From Dyadobacter bucti (lineage in GTDB: Bacteria > Bacteroidota > Bacteroidia > Cytophagales > Spirosomataceae), in NCBI RefSeq assembly GCF_005869225.1, contig NZ_SWFP01000004.1, forward strand, positions 62,001 to 126,000: a stretch of DNA of 64,000 nt. The letters are read 5' to 3'. The notes under the pieces were generated by a model, which was given only the letters and a program-made list of their open reading frames with translations, ran no database searches and was not told the DNA's origin. Position numbers and translations under genes: made by a program. Below are positions 52,722-60,309 of the stretch, in pieces; positions within the stretch are counted from its first letter, which is position 1, and every line of letters begins with the position of its first letter.

Positions 52722-54005
52722 ATGGCAAGTCCTACTTCAAGACGACAGTTTTTCAAAAATGCCGCAATTTCAACCGCCTTAGCAAGTGCACCCCTTGCCG
52801 GGTTCGGCGAAGTATATGAAAATGCGATTGATAAAACACCAAAAAATTCGGCACCTTCAGATCTGAAAATCACTGATATCAAATGTGGATACATCCGAAA
52901 TGGCCATAGTCTGTTTGTTAAAATATATACCAATCAGGATATCGTGGGGCATGGCGAAGGCGTGGATGCAACACCCGGGACATACCATCTGGTAAAGATG
53001 TTCGGTCAGCGGATCAAAGGCAAAAGTCCGCTAAATATCCATCGGCTTTTTGAAGATATCAGGAGAAGTGGTTTTTTCGAAGGTGCTCAGTCGGGCATGT
53101 ATATTGCCGTCCTCACCGCAGTGGAAACTGCACTCTGGGATTTGGCTGGGAAGGCTCTGGGATTGCCGGTATATCAGCTTTTGGGCGGTAAATTCAGAGA
53201 CGATATCCGAGTTTACATGGATACCGCTTTGTATCAAAACCGGCTGCCCAAGCCCGAGGATTTTGCCGCGGCGGCAAAAGAAGCTGTAGGTATGGGCTTC
53301 ACTGCGGTGAAGTTCGATCTGGACCAGGCAAACGACCCAAATAAATATGATAGGTATAACTGGACGGCCAGCCCGGCTGAAGTGCAGCGAATGTATGATC
53401 AGATGGCCGCCACCAGAGCAGCAGTAGGTCCTAAAATTGACATTTGTGCCGACATGCATGGCCGATACGACGCTCCTACAGGTGAGAAAGTTGCAAAAAT
53501 CCTTGAACCTCTCAATTTGATGTGGCTGGAAGAGCCAATACCCGCAGAAAATGCGGAAGCATACAAAAGAATAGCGGATTCGACAAGTACTCCCATTTGT
53601 GCAGGTGAAAATCATTATTTAGCCTTGGGTTTCAGACCACTACTGGAGATCGGAGCTGTGGATATTATTATGCCAGATCTTCAAAAGGCAGGCGGACTGG
53701 GCGAGGCACAACGGATAGCCAACCTGGCCAATTTGTACTACGTCCCATTTGCACCACATATGGTGGCGTCATATCTGGGTGCGATGGCGTCAACTCACGT
53801 GTGCGTTTCAGTTCCTAATTTCATGATAATGGAGTGGCAAATTTACTTCCACAAGGATCCTATGTTTAAAGAGATTGTTACGTTCGAAGGAGAAATGGTG
53901 ACCAAAGGATTTATCAAAGTTTCTGAAAAACCGGGGATTGGTGTTGAAATAAATGAGGAAGGTATGCGTAAATATGCAACCCCCGGCGTTCCTTTCTTTG
54001 AATAA
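52722..54005 (+). CDS. Tat-exported mandelate racemase/muconate-lactonising (enolase superfamily) enzyme
   Basis: A 427-residue enzyme with a twin-arginine signal (TSRRQFFKNAAISTALASAP). The enolase-superfamily barrel shows GFTAVKFDLDQAND with the catalytic Lys of the KxD type motif, metal ligands in DICADMHGRYD, LMWLEEPIPAEN and ICAGENHYLALG, and the general acid-base His in FAPHMVASYLGAMAS, followed by the NFMIMEWQ contact. These features fit the sugar-acid dehydratase subgroup (gluconate, galactonate and relatives). Export of such an enzyme is unusual. The gene is 60 bases after the rraA-like gene, so a two-step periplasmic pathway is suggested: dehydration followed by aldol cleavage. Confidence 0.88.
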   Translation: MASPTSRRQFFKNAAISTALASAPLAGFGEVYENAIDKTPKNSAPSDLKITDIKCGYIRNGHSLFVKIYTNQDIVGHGEGVDATPGTYHLVKMFGQRIKGKSPLNIHRLFEDIRRSGFFEGAQSGMYIAVLTAVETALWDLAGKALGLPVYQLLGGKFRDDIRVYMDTALYQNRLPKPEDFAAAAKEAVGMGFTAVKFDLDQANDPNKYDRYNWTASPAEVQRMYDQMAATRAAVGPKIDICADMHGRYDAPTGEKVAKILEPLNLMWLEEPIPAENAEAYKRIADSTSTPICAGENHYLALGFRPLLEIGAVDIIMPDLQKAGGLGEAQRIANLANLYYVPFAPHMVASYLGAMASTHVCVSVPNFMIMEWQIYFHKDPMFKEIVTFEGEMVTKGFIKVSEKPGIGVEINEEGMRKYATPGVPFFE

Positions 54006-54085
54006 ATAGGGATTGAACCGTCCATATCCCTCTTTTGATCAGAAGGTTATGTCGAAATTCACTAACTTTTAGGCTAGTTTTGCAA

Positions 54086-54514
54086 CTATTTCCCCGCTGG
54101 TCCGGGCATGACTCCCAGCTGCTGTAATAACCCAACAGTATCCATTATTATCCTGCTTTCGGAAAACAACTTATCGGTAACAACATCAATAACCACTCCC
54201 CAAACTTCAACTTGCTTATTTGTTGGAGGTATGCCCATGAATTCACCTGTTTGGGTTCCTGTCCAGGTAAACCTGGTTACGACCTTTTCACCTTCTGCAA
54301 TTTGTTCATTCACCGTCCAATGCATATCAGGAAATCCGGTAAACATTGAATTCAAAGCAAATTTCAATCCCTCTCGCCCGGGTCCTTGCCCAGGGAAAGG
54401 TATATGTTCGATAAAATCTTCGTATACCAGATCATTGACTGCATCCAGCTTTTTTTTATTTATAACTTCTTCAATAAAAAAAGTCATAAATGTCTTGTTT
54501 TCCTCCAAGGTCAT
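54086..54514 (-). CDS. Ester cyclase / SnoaL-like protein
   Basis: A 142-residue protein of the SnoaL-like ester cyclase family: MTLEENKTFMTFFIEEVINK, VYEDFIEHIPFPGQGPGREG, FPDMHWTVNEQIAEGEKV, VTRFTWTGTQTGEFMGIPPT, in the standard order, with the pocket residues His and Asp of the family. The start at 54514 is chosen because MTLEENK is where members of the family begin. The frame is open further upstream to 54670 (52 residues, RQLIIDYILCHRLGKDDELT and more); that part has no family match and may be untranslated or a real extension. The gene is convergent with the enolase-superfamily gene and has no clear partner. Confidence 0.8.
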   Translation of the reverse strand: MTLEENKTFMTFFIEEVINKKKLDAVNDLVYEDFIEHIPFPGQGPGREGLKFALNSMFTGFPDMHWTVNEQIAEGEKVVTRFTWTGTQTGEFMGIPPTNKQVEVWGVVIDVVTDKLFSESRIIMDTVGLLQQLGVMPGPAGK

Positions 54515-54670
54515 AGAACTTATTTGGTTTAGGTAAAATAATAAATACGGATCATTGTTTAACAACGAGTTAAACAGTTCTAAAATGGTAAGCTCATCAT
54601 CTTTACCCAGTCTGTGACATAATATATAGTCGATTATCAGCTGTCGCTGGGGTGCTCCGGTTGCCGGCAC

Positions 54671-55141
54671 ACGTAAACCACACTAGCCAGAATCGGGTGC
54701 TTTGTCCCGCTTTTGACTCTCTGCGGAGAGTGTAATCTGGTTAAGAGTAAAATAGTGGTTCTATTTTAGTTTGTTGGCATCACGGATTTGATATAGTTAC
54801 GTAAGGATAATCTCTTCATCGGGACTGGCACAAAGGAACCGAACCTCACGGCAAATCACAATAGCAAATTCTTGCTATCCGCACGGACCCATTCCGTTAA
54901 AAGCCACATTCTCGTCTTTGCTAATGGAAGGATTCCTGGCATTGCTCAGGCTATTGCCGGCAAAGATAGCGGCGGTATTTAATTGACCTCTGACTATTCT
55001 TTCATAACGGATATAAATGTCCAATAACGGACACTTTCAGTTGTTCACTTTTTCGTTAAAATATTGATTATCAAAAATATAATTAAGATTTCTTATTCCG
55101 GCAAGCTATTTGCTCAGCAAACATGTAAATAATAAAAAATC
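54671..55141. other. 470-base gap; PadR promoter region
   Basis: No gene recognised. It contains two small hairpins, AAAATAG/CTATTTT near 54750 and GATAGC-like repeats near 54870, which have no clear role. The last 130 bases hold the proposed PadR operator (55018-55033) and the promoter for the PadR gene. Confidence 0.4.
55018..55033 (+). promoter_or_regulatory. 6-4-6 palindrome before the first PadR gene
   Basis: TGTCCA-ATAA-CGGACA: arms TGTCC/GGACA are perfectly complementary. The same 6-4-6 layout (TGTTCA-TATT-TGAACA and CGTTCA-AATA-TGAACG) lies before the second PadR gene at 63433-63470. It is about 110 bases before the start codon and is a candidate PadR binding site. Confidence 0.5.
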
Positions 55142-55477
55142 ATGAATCGGACCTATTTAGGAGAGTTTGAAGAAATTGTACTATTGGGCGTGGCCGTGAT
55201 GCAGGGACAGGCATATGGCGTGGTGCTCATGCATGAAATCATCGAGCAAACTGGCCGTTCCGTTAGATTGAATCAGGTGCATTCAGCTCTGCAACGATTG
55301 GAAGAGAAAGGCATGGTCAAATCTGAGGTAGGAGGATCTACGGCTGAACGCGGAGGCCGCCGAAAGCGCTTGTATACGGTGACAGCCTACGGACAACGCA
55401 CCTTGCAGCAGATTCAGGAAGTAAGGGATAATTTTTGGTCAAGACTGACGAGTCTTCTTAAACCAGCATTCGGCTAA
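55142..55477 (+). CDS. PadR-family transcriptional regulator (first module)
   Basis: A 111-residue PadR-type winged-helix regulator: LGEFEEIVLLGVAVMQGQAY, LNQVHSALQRLEEKGMVKSE and the wing GGSTAERGGRRKRLYTVTAYG, followed by a dimerisation helix. The RGGRRKRLYTVT wing is common to PadR proteins encoded next to FtsX-type permeases. Its stop shares a base with the start of the permease gene (55477), so the two are coupled. It probably represses the pair in response to a membrane-active compound. Confidence 0.93.
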   Translation: MNRTYLGEFEEIVLLGVAVMQGQAYGVVLMHEIIEQTGRSVRLNQVHSALQRLEEKGMVKSEVGGSTAERGGRRKRLYTVTAYGQRTLQQIQEVRDNFWSRLTSLLKPAFG

Positions 55478-58107
55478 TGAAAACTTCCGACAAATATCCC
55501 ATAAAACCACCATTGGTTGCCGACCGGCTTCTTAAATGGATTCTCGCTTCTCATCAGTACGAAATTATACAAGGCGATCTGCATGAAGAATTCAATTATC
55601 AGGTTAAAAAGGTAGGGGAAAGAAACGCCCGCTGGCTTTACTGGCAGCAAGCTATGGGATTTATTAGGCCAAGATATCTGAGAAGACAACGAAACCTTTA
55701 TTCATCAAGCTCTTATTTTAGCCATAACATGATACGTAACTATTTTAAAATCGCTTTCAGAAATCTTATTAAGCAAAAAGGATATTCTTTGATTAATATT
55801 GGCGGGCTCGCCATGGGCATGGCCGTAGTGATGCTCATAGGACTTTGGATTTATGATGAGTTGTCCTTCGACAAATATCACCAAAACTATAATCGGATCG
55901 CGAAGGTCATGCAAAGCGCATCCGTCAATGGAGAATTTGGAGCTGGGGAACACATGCCGATTCCATTAAGAGACGTGTTGGTAACGGAGTTTCAGGATGA
56001 TTTCGACCGTGTTGTGATGTCGTCCTGGACCAGAGAACATATTCTGGCTTATGGCGACCGTAAATTTACCAAAACCGGCAACTATCTTGGAGCGGAGGCT
56101 CCTGAAATGCTTACATTGAAGATGATGAAAGGGACACGCGGCGGGCTACGGGAGCCAGCTTCGATTTTGTTGTCCGAGTCGGTCGCGCAAGCACTTTTTG
56201 GCCAGACCGACCCGATGGGCAAAATAGTGAAGATTGACAATAAGCTTAACGTTAAAGTGACCGGCGTTTACGAGGACTTGCCATATAATACTGCGTTTCG
56301 GGAAATGACTTTTATTGCACCCTGGGACCTGTATGTTTCATCTGAACCGTGGATTAAGAGCAATGCAAACTGGGCTAATAACTCTTTCCAGATGCTGGCT
56401 CAGATTTCACCAAACTCGGATTTTGAAGTTGTTTCGAAAAAAATTAAAAATCTGAGATTAATCCATGTACCGGAAACCGCGTCCTTCAAGCCGGAAGTTT
56501 TTTTGCACCCAATGAGCCGATGGCATTTGTATACAGGATGGGATAAAACTGGTAAAGTGGAAGGCCGTATCCAGTATGTATGGCTATTCGGGATTATCGG
56601 GATATTTGTGCTGCTGCTGGCCTGCATCAATTTTATGAATCTGTCGACGGCCCGGTCCGAAAAAAGGGCTAAGGAAGTTGGGATCCGAAAGGTAGTCGGC
56701 TCGGTACGGTCTCAGTTAGTTGGTCAGTTTTTAAGTGAATCGCTACTCGTGGTCGCGTTTGCTTTTGTTCTGTCGCTGCTCCTCACACTCCTGATGCTTC
56801 CTGTTTTCAATGAAGTTGCCGACAAGAAATTGGGTTTGCCATGGAGCGAGCCGTTGTTCTGGTTTGCCGGGTTAGGTTTTAGTTTGTTTACCGGACTGAT
56901 ATCTGGCAGTTATCCGGCCCTCTACCTTTCTTCCTTCCAACCTATAAAAGTATTGAAAGGCACATTTCGAATTGGCCGCTTTGCTACTATTCCCCGGAAA
57001 GTATTGGTTGTCGTCCAGTTCACAGTTTCAGTTACGCTGATTATCGGTACAATTATTGTTTTCCGCCAAATCCAGCATGCCAAAAACCGTCCGGTCGGTT
57101 ACGAGCGCAATGGACTGATCACTATCGATATGAATACTCCGGAGTTGTATGGCCATTATAATACACTGCGGAGCAAGTTGAAGGAAACGGGTGCGGTTGA
57201 AGAAATGTCGACGTCCTCGGCACCTGCAACCAGTTTGAATTCGCAGAATAACGGGTTCGAATGGGAGGGCAAAGATCCGAATTTCAAAGAACAATTTGGG
57301 ACAGTCGCCGTAACCCATGACTTTGGCAAAACGGTAGGATGGCAATTCGTTGCAGGGCGAGACTTTTCGCGGAGCTTTGCGACTGATTCTTCCGGAATGG
57401 TCTTGAATGAAAAGGCAGCCAACTACATGGGTTTAAAAGACCCGGTAGGTAAAATTGTAAAATGGAACGGTAAACCCTACCAGATAGTGGGTATTATCAA
57501 AGATATGCTGATGGGTTCACCCTTTGAGCCGGTTTACCAGACCGTTTTTATGTTGGATTATAACTGGGCAAATGTCATCAATATCAAATTAACCCCAGAG
57601 CGAAGCACCAGCGAATCATTAAGGAAGATTGAGTCCGTATTTCGCGAGTTCAACCCAGGAAGCCCGTTCGATTACAAGTTCTCCGACCAGCAGTATGCTC
57701 TGAAATTTGCGACCGAAGAGCGGATTGGCCGACTTGCCTCCGGCTTTGCTATCCTGGCGATTTTCATCAGTTGCCTGGGCTTGTTTGGGTTGGCGTCTTT
57801 CATAGCCGAGCAGCGTACCAAAGAGATGGGCGTTCGAAAAGTACTGGGCGCGTCGGTATTCAATCTTTGGCGCTTGCTCTGCAAAGATTTTGTTTTGCTG
57901 GTCATCATTGCTTTCATCATTGCCACACCAACGGCTTATTATTTTCTGGATAACTGGCTCAGTAAATACAAATATCGTACTGAAATTTCCTGGTGGATTT
58001 TTGCCGTATCAGGCGCAGGGGCATTACTTATTACGTTGCTGACGGTTAGCTTTCAGAGTATCAAAGCTGCCTTGATAAATCCTGTCAAAAGTTTGCGTAG
58101 TGAATAA
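55477..58107 (+). CDS. FtsX/MacB-type ABC transporter permease with prefix domain (first module)
   Basis: An 876-residue protein. The first 80 residues are a soluble permease-prefix domain (PPLVADRLLKWILASHQYEI; GDLHEEFNYQVKK). Then comes MIRNYFKIAFRNLIKQKGYS with the first helix, a MacB-like periplasmic domain, FtsX core helices near 365-470 (LLACINFMNLSTARSEKRAK, EVGIRKVVGSVRSQLVGQFL), a second periplasmic domain, and a second FtsX core ending with KEMGVRKVLGASVFNLWRLL and NPVKSLRSE. Each EVGIRK / EMGVRK motif marks a coupling helix. Such permeases work with a separate ATPase to power export or mechanotransmission; no ATPase gene is nearby, as is usual in this phylum. Function beyond that is unknown. 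Confidence 0.93.
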   Translation: MKTSDKYPIKPPLVADRLLKWILASHQYEIIQGDLHEEFNYQVKKVGERNARWLYWQQAMGFIRPRYLRRQRNLYSSSSYFSHNMIRNYFKIAFRNLIKQKGYSLINIGGLAMGMAVVMLIGLWIYDELSFDKYHQNYNRIAKVMQSASVNGEFGAGEHMPIPLRDVLVTEFQDDFDRVVMSSWTREHILAYGDRKFTKTGNYLGAEAPEMLTLKMMKGTRGGLREPASILLSESVAQALFGQTDPMGKIVKIDNKLNVKVTGVYEDLPYNTAFREMTFIAPWDLYVSSEPWIKSNANWANNSFQMLAQISPNSDFEVVSKKIKNLRLIHVPETASFKPEVFLHPMSRWHLYTGWDKTGKVEGRIQYVWLFGIIGIFVLLLACINFMNLSTARSEKRAKEVGIRKVVGSVRSQLVGQFLSESLLVVAFAFVLSLLLTLLMLPVFNEVADKKLGLPWSEPLFWFAGLGFSLFTGLISGSYPALYLSSFQPIKVLKGTFRIGRFATIPRKVLVVVQFTVSVTLIIGTIIVFRQIQHAKNRPVGYERNGLITIDMNTPELYGHYNTLRSKLKETGAVEEMSTSSAPATSLNSQNNGFEWEGKDPNFKEQFGTVAVTHDFGKTVGWQFVAGRDFSRSFATDSSGMVLNEKAANYMGLKDPVGKIVKWNGKPYQIVGIIKDMLMGSPFEPVYQTVFMLDYNWANVINIKLTPERSTSESLRKIESVFREFNPGSPFDYKFSDQQYALKFATEERIGRLASGFAILAIFISCLGLFGLASFIAEQRTKEMGVRKVLGASVFNLWRLLCKDFVLLVIIAFIIATPTAYYFLDNWLSKYKYRTEISWWIFAVSGAGALLITLLTVSFQSIKAALINPVKSLRSE

Positions 58108-58432
58108 ATGGGAGGCCAAACAGATGCCTGCCAGGCTATTAAGTGATATTCTCTAATTTCAAACTGTCTGCGGTTTTGGGATACTTACACAAAGAAGGAG
58201 GATTCATCAGGCTGTATGTCAATAAAAAAAGTAAGTCCGTTATTGTTGATAAAAAATTTCCAAGGGTGAGTTTACCACCAGCAAGGTCAGGTTGAATGGA
58301 GTGCATTAAGTGAGCAAATGCGGATCTGGCTTGGCGCAGCCCGATAAAAATTTTACCACTCCTGGCTTTGCAATTGAACTAAACCCTACCTTACAACTGT
58401 AACTTGTAAGTGATTCACTTTAACTAACATCA
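58108..58432. other. 325-base gap without recognisable gene
   Basis: Nothing beyond short open frames was found between the first permease and the DUF808 gene. A short ACAACTGTAACTTGTAAG repeat-like stretch lies about 35 bases before the DUF808 start; no clear TAnnTTTG element or terminator was identified. Confidence 0.4.
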
Positions 58433-59314
58433 ATGGCGTCGGGTTTCTTTGCAGTTTTGGACGATATAACTGCGTTAATGGATGATGTTGCTCTGGCTAC
58501 TAAAGTAGCAACGCGGAAAACGGCCGGTATTCTCGGGGATGATCTGGCGGTGAATGCCGAAAAGGCAACCGGTTTTCTGGCCGAACGAGAATTGCCGATT
58601 TTATGGGCTATTACAAAAGGCTCGCTAATCAACAAGCTCATTATTGTTCCAGTCGCACTGCTGCTGAATGCTTTTTTTCCAGTCGCGATTACATACATTC
58701 TGCTGCTCGGCGGCTGTTACCTCGCCTACGAAGGCGCCGAAAAGATCATTGAATACTTTTTTCACAAAAGCGATAAACACGCGGAAGTTCCTGCCGCCGA
58801 GCACGATGCCACCGTGGTCGTTGACGAAAAAGCGAAGGTAAAGGGGGCTATTACGACCGACTTTATTCTTTCCGTCGAAATCGTGATTATCGCCCTGGAA
58901 TCGGTGGCGACCGAAAACCTGACCATACAGATCATCACCATCGCGGCGGTGGCTTTGCTGGCGACCGTAGGTGTGTACGGCCTTGTCGCTTTGATTGTCA
59001 GGTCAGATGATGCCGGTTATAAGCTGATCAACCGTTCGGATAAAAAAGGATTTCTTTTCCAAGTGGGAAAAGTACTTGTGGGCGCGCTGCCTGTGATCAT
59101 TAAAATCCTGACCGTAGTGGGTACCCTAGCCCTGTTGCTGGTTGCCGGCGGAATCTTTGTTCATAACATTCATTACATCCACGATCTGTTCCCTGCTTTG
59201 CCTGCCACATTAAAGGAATTTATCGTCGGGCTGGCCGTAGGATCGGTTGTAGCCGGGATTGTTACGCTGGTCAAAAAGCTTGGGTTTTTCAAGAAACAAA
59301 CACCGGCTGCCTAG
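58433..59314 (+). CDS. DUF808 family membrane protein
   Basis: A 293-residue inner-membrane protein of the DUF808 (YedI) family. It begins MASGFFAVLDDITALMDDVA and continues VATRKTAGILGDDLAVNAEK, the family's hallmark N-terminal region, then has helices near 65-100, 145-195 and 210-285 (LPVIIKILTVVGTLALLLVA). The function of DUF808 is not known. It lies seven bases before the deacetylase-like gene, so the two are one operon. Confidence 0.93.
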   Translation: MASGFFAVLDDITALMDDVALATKVATRKTAGILGDDLAVNAEKATGFLAERELPILWAITKGSLINKLIIVPVALLLNAFFPVAITYILLLGGCYLAYEGAEKIIEYFFHKSDKHAEVPAAEHDATVVVDEKAKVKGAITTDFILSVEIVIIALESVATENLTIQIITIAAVALLATVGVYGLVALIVRSDDAGYKLINRSDKKGFLFQVGKVLVGALPVIIKILTVVGTLALLLVAGGIFVHNIHYIHDLFPALPATLKEFIVGLAVGSVVAGIVTLVKKLGFFKKQTPAA

Positions 59315-59321
59315 TTCCTGA

Positions 59322-60221
59322 ATGTTCCCCATCGCATATCATCCGTGCTATAAATATCCTGTTCATGAACAGCATCGTTTTCCGATGGATAAGTATGAGC
59401 TTTTGCCACAGCAGCTGCTGCGGGAAGGTATCGCCGAGCAAGCTGACTTTTTCAGCTCCGAGCCGCTGGATATGGAATCCGTCTACGCCGTTCACGAGCG
59501 CGAATATGCGGACCGCGTTGTGCAGGGAAAGCTGACGCTCCAGGAAATGCGGCGGATTGGATTTACACAAACGCCGATGCTCGCCGAACGCGAGCTGCGG
59601 ATTGCGAACGGAACGGTCCGTGGTGCATTAATGGCATTGGAGACAGGAATTGCATTTAACATTGCCGGCGGCACACACCACGCGGGACCGGCCCAGGGAG
59701 AAGGATTTTGCATGCTTAATGACCAAGCTATCGGCGCGCAATACCTGCTCGATCACGAGAGAGCAGCCAAGGTACTGATCGTTGACCTGGACGTACATCA
59801 GGGAAACGGCACAGCGGCGATTTTCACGCACGAGCCGCGCGTATTCACATTCTCCATGCACGGGAAGAATAATTATCCTTTCCGAAAAGAAGCAAGTGAC
59901 CTTGATATTGGTCTGGAAGATAAAACAAGTGACCGCACCTATCTGCAGATCCTTTCCGAAATCTTGCCTGCCTTAATCGCCGATGTAAAACCTGATTTTA
60001 TCTTCTATCAGGCTGGTGTCGACATTCTGCATACGGACAAAATTGGAAGAATGTCGTGTACGCTCGAAGGTTGCCGGCGGCGCGATGAAATGGTCCTGCA
60101 ACTTGCCCGAGAGCATAATATTCCCGTTCAATGCAGTATGGGAGGGGGCTATTCGGAGCAGCTCCGATTGATTATCGAGGCGCATGCGAATACATATCGC
60201 GTTGCTAAAAGAATTTTCTGA
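59322..60221 (+). CDS. Histone-deacetylase-family enzyme
   Basis: A 299-residue arginase/deacetylase-fold enzyme. The zinc and charge-relay residues are seen in IAGGTHHAGPAQGEGFCMLN (His-His pair), LIVDLDVHQGNGTAAIF (Asp and His zinc ligands), FYQAGVDIL (third Asp ligand) and SMGGGYSEQLR with the catalytic tyrosine. Bacterial members deacetylate polyamines, acetoin-pathway proteins or unknown amides; the substrate is not given by context. The gene follows DUF808 closely. The total length is close to that of small bacterial members (about 300). Confidence 0.92.
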   Translation: MFPIAYHPCYKYPVHEQHRFPMDKYELLPQQLLREGIAEQADFFSSEPLDMESVYAVHEREYADRVVQGKLTLQEMRRIGFTQTPMLAERELRIANGTVRGALMALETGIAFNIAGGTHHAGPAQGEGFCMLNDQAIGAQYLLDHERAAKVLIVDLDVHQGNGTAAIFTHEPRVFTFSMHGKNNYPFRKEASDLDIGLEDKTSDRTYLQILSEILPALIADVKPDFIFYQAGVDILHTDKIGRMSCTLEGCRRRDEMVLQLAREHNIPVQCSMGGGYSEQLRLIIEAHANTYRVAKRIF

Positions 60222-60309
60222 TTGGTTTGATTTCTGAGACTTTTTACCGTTCGCCGGCAATAACAGTTCGGCATCTAAGTTCTTCGTGCAAGTACTTCCG
60301 CTTTCCTCC

